50,796 nt of DNA from Lachnospiraceae bacterium UBA7050 (GTDB lineage: Bacteria > Bacillota > Clostridia > Lachnospirales > Lachnospiraceae). Positions 47,697-50,796 of this stretch are shown in pieces. Each line of letters begins with the position of its first letter. Within the stretch, counting starts at the first letter, position 1. The notes beneath the pieces are model-generated. The model did no database searches and was not told the DNA's origin. It was given only the letters and a program-made list of their open reading frames with translations. Where the stretch lies: positions 1-50,796 of the forward strand of contig DLAJ01000028.1 in NCBI GenBank assembly GCA_002493905.1. The letters are read 5' to 3'. A program made the position numbers and the translations under genes.

Positions 47697-50057
47697 ATGT
47701 TCTGGAGGATATTAAAAAAGGACCTGAAACGCAGAAAGACCATGAACATTATTTTGCTGCTGTTCGTCATTTTGGGCTCGATGTTTGCAGCGGCGGCGGT
47801 AAATAACATCATAGCCGTGACGGACGGTATCGAGTATTATTTCGATGCGGCGGATGTGCCCGATGTCATTGTGCGGATGTTTAACAGTGGAGAAAACGAT
47901 CTCGAGGAAAAGGTCGGGGAGCTTGCTGGTGTCAGGGAGATCAGGACCGAGCATTGGCTGGTTGTATACAGCTCAAAGTATTTTAAGTATAACGGAAAGA
48001 AACTTGGTAATTTCATGAATGCTGCTTATTTGCTTTCCGATCGTGAAATGGCGGTCAACTATTTCGATGAGAACAATCATATCATCGAAAGTGTGGATCA
48101 GGGCTGCTTTTATGCCAGCGCTTCTTTTTTACAGGACATGGATATAAAAGAGGGCGACGAGGTGGAGCTTACTGTCGGTAACAGTTATCTTACGCTTAAG
48201 TTTATGGGTCGGTTCAAAGGCGCGCTGTTTGGTTCGGGGAACTCGAATCCCCCATATCTGATCGTGAACTCTGCCGACTATGACTATCTTGACAAGGACG
48301 AAGCCGTTCATATCATGAACTGCGGGCAGCTTTGCATAAATACATCAGAAGTTGATGAAATAAGGGAGCTTGCAAAGAACTATGACGGTGTATATGTTTC
48401 CACACGGGAAGAAAGCAAGAGTATTTATCTCTATGATATGCTTTTGGCTTATGCCTTAATGATCATCAGCGTTGTGCTGATGTTCACAGCTTTTGTGGTG
48501 CTGCATTTCACGATAGATTTTACGATCAGTGAGGAATTTCGTGAGATTGGTGTCATGAAGGCAGTCGGTATCGATAACGGCAGTATCAGAAGCCTGTATA
48601 TTGTCAAATATCTTGCCATTGCTGTGGCTGGTGCACTGATCGGATATTTCTGCTCCGTCCCTCTCGGGGATATGATGATGAAAACAGTATCGGAAAATAT
48701 GGTTCTTGGCAGCGAGAGCGGCACTATGATAGGGTGTTTCAGTTCTGCGGCGGTAGTTATGATTATCCTGCTGTTCTGCTACGGCTGCACACGCAGGGTC
48801 AATAAACTCTCACCGATTGATGCGGTAAGAAACGGGCAGACGGGAGAGCGCTTCCGAAAAAGAAGCCTTATGCGCTTAGGACGTTCAAAGCTTCCACAGG
48901 CTGCATTTTTCCCAGTCAATGATGTGTTCAGCTCACCGAAGCTGTTTTCTATTATAACGGTTGTGTTCACGCTCTGTATCCTGTTGATGACGCTCATGTC
49001 AAATTTTGAGCTGACATTAAAAAGTGAAAAACTGCTGCGCTTCTTTGACGTACCCACAAGCGAAGCGCATATCGTGGAGAGCGAAATATTAGGAGAGGTC
49101 TTTGCGGATCAGAGTACATATAAGCAGATCATCGCAGATATTGAAAAGCTCCTTGCCGATCATGGAATGCCCGGCAAATGTACAATGACGATAGGTGCGC
49201 AGTTTGAGACATCACACGGAGACAAAACGGAAACGGTTAACTTCCGCGTCATGAAAGGGGAAACAAATGACACGCTCTATGTAGACGAGGGCAGCGCACC
49301 ACAGAAGACGGACGAGATCGCCGTAACGGCAGGCACCCTCAATAACCTGGGCGCGGAGATTGGCGACAGGGTAACGGCAGTCATAAATGAGAAAGAGTAT
49401 GAGTTTATGATCACGGGAACATTTTCTTCGTTCGTCAACACCGCTAACGCCGCTTTTCTGTATAAAGATTTTGACCTCGGGCATCAGGAGGCAAATAATG
49501 TGATGGGCGTGCAGATACACTTTGACGGCAGCCCCGACAAGGAGCAGATAAACCAAAACATTGAAAAGCTGAGAAGCTTGCTCGAAACGGACAAGGTGTA
49601 TTCGACCCCGGATTACATCAATAATTTTACGGGAATGTCCGATACGCTGAATGCGACCAAACAGATGATGATGGTGATTACTGTGATCGTAACGGCATTG
49701 ATCGTCATACTCATGGAGCGTTCGTTCATCTCAAAGGAAAAGAGCGAGATCGCACTGATGAAAGCGGTGGGGATTCCTGACAGCAGCATTGTTTCACAAC
49801 ACACATTGCGGTTTGTGATTGTATCGGTCATTGCCTGCATCGTTTCTTCGGCGGTGCTTATGCCGATCAGCAACGTAATGATGAATTGGATAGGTAACAT
49901 GATCGGCGATATATCAGGCTTGCAATGCGATTTTGATCCGCTGGAAATATTTGTAATATGCCCGGCAATTCTCATCGGCGTGACCGCAGTCGGCTCATTC
50001 CTGACCGCGCTTTATACAAAAACAATCAAGGCTTCCGATACGGCAAGTATAGAATAA
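47697..50057 (+). CDS. FtsX-type ABC transporter permease
   Basis: The 786-residue protein has an N-terminal helix (about 17-42), a large extracytoplasmic domain, and three membrane helices near 250-365 with EEFREIGVMKAVGIDNGSI. A second extracytoplasmic domain and a second three-helix block follow (KSEIALMKAVGIPDSSIV, from about 680). Two FtsX modules in one chain are typical of MacB/LolC-like or antimicrobial-peptide exporters, which act mechanically rather than as classical importers. The ATPase gene follows 60 bases on. The substrate is unknown. Confidence 0.88.
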   Translation: MFWRILKKDLKRRKTMNIILLLFVILGSMFAAAAVNNIIAVTDGIEYYFDAADVPDVIVRMFNSGENDLEEKVGELAGVREIRTEHWLVVYSSKYFKYNGKKLGNFMNAAYLLSDREMAVNYFDENNHIIESVDQGCFYASASFLQDMDIKEGDEVELTVGNSYLTLKFMGRFKGALFGSGNSNPPYLIVNSADYDYLDKDEAVHIMNCGQLCINTSEVDEIRELAKNYDGVYVSTREESKSIYLYDMLLAYALMIISVVLMFTAFVVLHFTIDFTISEEFREIGVMKAVGIDNGSIRSLYIVKYLAIAVAGALIGYFCSVPLGDMMMKTVSENMVLGSESGTMIGCFSSAAVVMIILLFCYGCTRRVNKLSPIDAVRNGQTGERFRKRSLMRLGRSKLPQAAFFPVNDVFSSPKLFSIITVVFTLCILLMTLMSNFELTLKSEKLLRFFDVPTSEAHIVESEILGEVFADQSTYKQIIADIEKLLADHGMPGKCTMTIGAQFETSHGDKTETVNFRVMKGETNDTLYVDEGSAPQKTDEIAVTAGTLNNLGAEIGDRVTAVINEKEYEFMITGTFSSFVNTANAAFLYKDFDLGHQEANNVMGVQIHFDGSPDKEQINQNIEKLRSLLETDKVYSTPDYINNFTGMSDTLNATKQMMMVITVIVTALIVILMERSFISKEKSEIALMKAVGIPDSSIVSQHTLRFVIVSVIACIVSSAVLMPISNVMMNWIGNMIGDISGLQCDFDPLEIFVICPAILIGVTAVGSFLTALYTKTIKASDTASIE

Positions 50058-50119
50058 GAATGCTTTGCAGCCCAAACTTGCAGGCTATGAAATGATACAA
50101 CATCAAAAGGAGAATCGTT

Positions 50120-50796
50120 ATGAAAATGAATCATACAGTTTTACAGACAAAGGGACTTTGCAAGACCTATATCGTGAACAAACACCAGAACAACGTACTG
50201 AAAAATATTGACCTGACGATTGACGAGGGCGAAATGGTAGCGGTCATGGGACCATCCGGTTCGGGGAAAAGCACACTGCTCTACTGCGTTTCGGGAATGG
50301 ACAAAGTGACCGCAGGTGAGGTGCTCTTTAACGGCAGGGAAACGGCAAAGCTTCAAGATAAGGAGCTTGCAAGGCTCAGACTTGACGAAATGGGTTTTAT
50401 TTTTCAGCAGATGTACATGATGAAAAATCTTTCGGTACTTGATAATATTATTTTTCCAGCAATAAAGTCGAAAAAGAATACGGAGAGCCGCAGGCAGACC
50501 GAGGAGCGCGGCAGAGCACTCATGCACAGGCTCGGCATTGATGACGTGTGCGGAAACGACATCAACGAGGTGTCGGGCGGACAGCTCCAGAGGGCCTGTA
50601 TCTGTCGCAGTATGATAAACAATCCCAGGATGATCTTTGCGGACGAGCCGACAGGCGCATTAAACCGTGCAAGCTCTGATGAGGTCATGAACGAGCTGCT
50701 CTCCCTTAACCGTGACGGTACGACGATCATGTGCGTGACCCACGATGCAAAGGTTGCCGCCAAGTGCAGCAGGGTGCTTTACCTTGTGGACGGCGG
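50120..50796 (+). CDS. ABC transporter ATP-binding protein (cut by window end)
   Basis: The frame starts at ATG 50120 after AAAGGAG and is open to the window edge (about 225 residues seen). It has Walker A MGPSGSGKSTLLYCVSG, the Q-loop FIFQQMYMMKNLSVLDNI, signature VSGGQLQRACICRSM and Walker B MIFADEPTGALN, with the following H-loop CVTHDAKVA. This is the MacB/LolD-type ATPase family that partners FtsX permeases, so it should energise the preceding permease. Confidence 0.93.
   Translation, partial: MKMNHTVLQTKGLCKTYIVNKHQNNVLKNIDLTIDEGEMVAVMGPSGSGKSTLLYCVSGMDKVTAGEVLFNGRETAKLQDKELARLRLDEMGFIFQQMYMMKNLSVLDNIIFPAIKSKKNTESRRQTEERGRALMHRLGIDDVCGNDINEVSGGQLQRACICRSMINNPRMIFADEPTGALNRASSDEVMNELLSLNRDGTTIMCVTHDAKVAAKCSRVLYLVDG

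Noticed and set aside
44918..47697. Second attachment-site copy of the ssrA 3' end
   Set aside because: I looked for GGTTCGACTCCCGTCTGC downstream and did not find it in the window, so an island boundary cannot be fixed.
47444..47812. Minus-strand frame of 122 codons between the truncated ORF and the ABC permease
   Set aside because: A hydrophobic stretch (FFVMILCLARSLYFVMTALAL) could be a gene remnant, but there is no start signal, it overlaps the permease start and crosses a terminator; not enough support to annotate.

Overview
The window is chromosomal DNA from a low-to-mid GC Firmicute, most likely a Lachnospiraceae-type Clostridium. This rests on gene content and protein style: RNase Y, SpoIIM- and SpoVB-like sporulation proteins, an intact Embden-Meyerhof gene cluster, strong AGGAGG ribosome binding sites, and a tmRNA with a Firmicute-like tag. 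The species cannot be named from sequence alone.

Layout. 1-7000 is a signalling block: a STAS anti-anti-sigma protein, an anti-sigma-type ATPase, a large hybrid histidine kinase and a stand-alone receiver in one operon, then a convergent membrane SpoIIE-type phosphatase and a membrane MCP-like protein. 7000-14200 holds rny, a PP2C phosphatase, a small membrane protein, a PLP aminotransferase, a Nudix hydrolase, a SpoIIM-like protein and xerD. 14300-21200 holds DAHP synthase, a LacI-type sensor fused to GGDEF, a SpoVB-like flippase, mnmA and a PHP-family histidinol phosphatase. 21490-36245 is the lower glycolytic set (gapA, pgk, tpiA, gpmI, eno). It is interrupted by a t6A tRNA-modification operon (tsaC-tsaD-tsaE-tsaB), a lipoprotein and a zinc-ribbon Ser/Thr kinase that share one extracellular domain, and an sn-glycerol-1-phosphate dehydrogenase gene. 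36551-40481 is a VWA / MoxR-type AAA+ / leucine-rich-repeat triad. 40546-44917 is an RNA quality-control block: secG, rnr, smpB, a lipoprotein and ssrA (tmRNA).

Downstream of ssrA (about 44920-47450) the sequence changes character. It is AT-richer and holds toxin-antitoxin remnants, a PIN toxin with an in-frame stop, a chimeric ParE-like ORF, a small P-loop kinase and a truncated ORF. This is the usual appearance of an eroded insertion at the ssrA 3' end. The window closes with an FtsX-type ABC permease and its ATPase, which is cut by the window end.

Most notable: (1) the tsa operon appears to have a leader of about 390 nt carrying two adjacent copies of a structured element, each with one long hairpin and a possible pseudoknot, whose stems differ in sequence but keep pairing; shorter relatives may lie near tpiA and rnr; (2) enolase carries a Cys-rich insertion of about 78 residues and RNase R carries a 45-bp tandem-repeat insertion, both in frame; (3) a secreted lipoprotein and the extracellular part of a receptor-like kinase next to it are clear paralogues; (4) the rny terminator overlaps the promoter of the following PP2C gene, which may be read from a nearly leaderless mRNA. 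All functional names come from motif reading without database searches.
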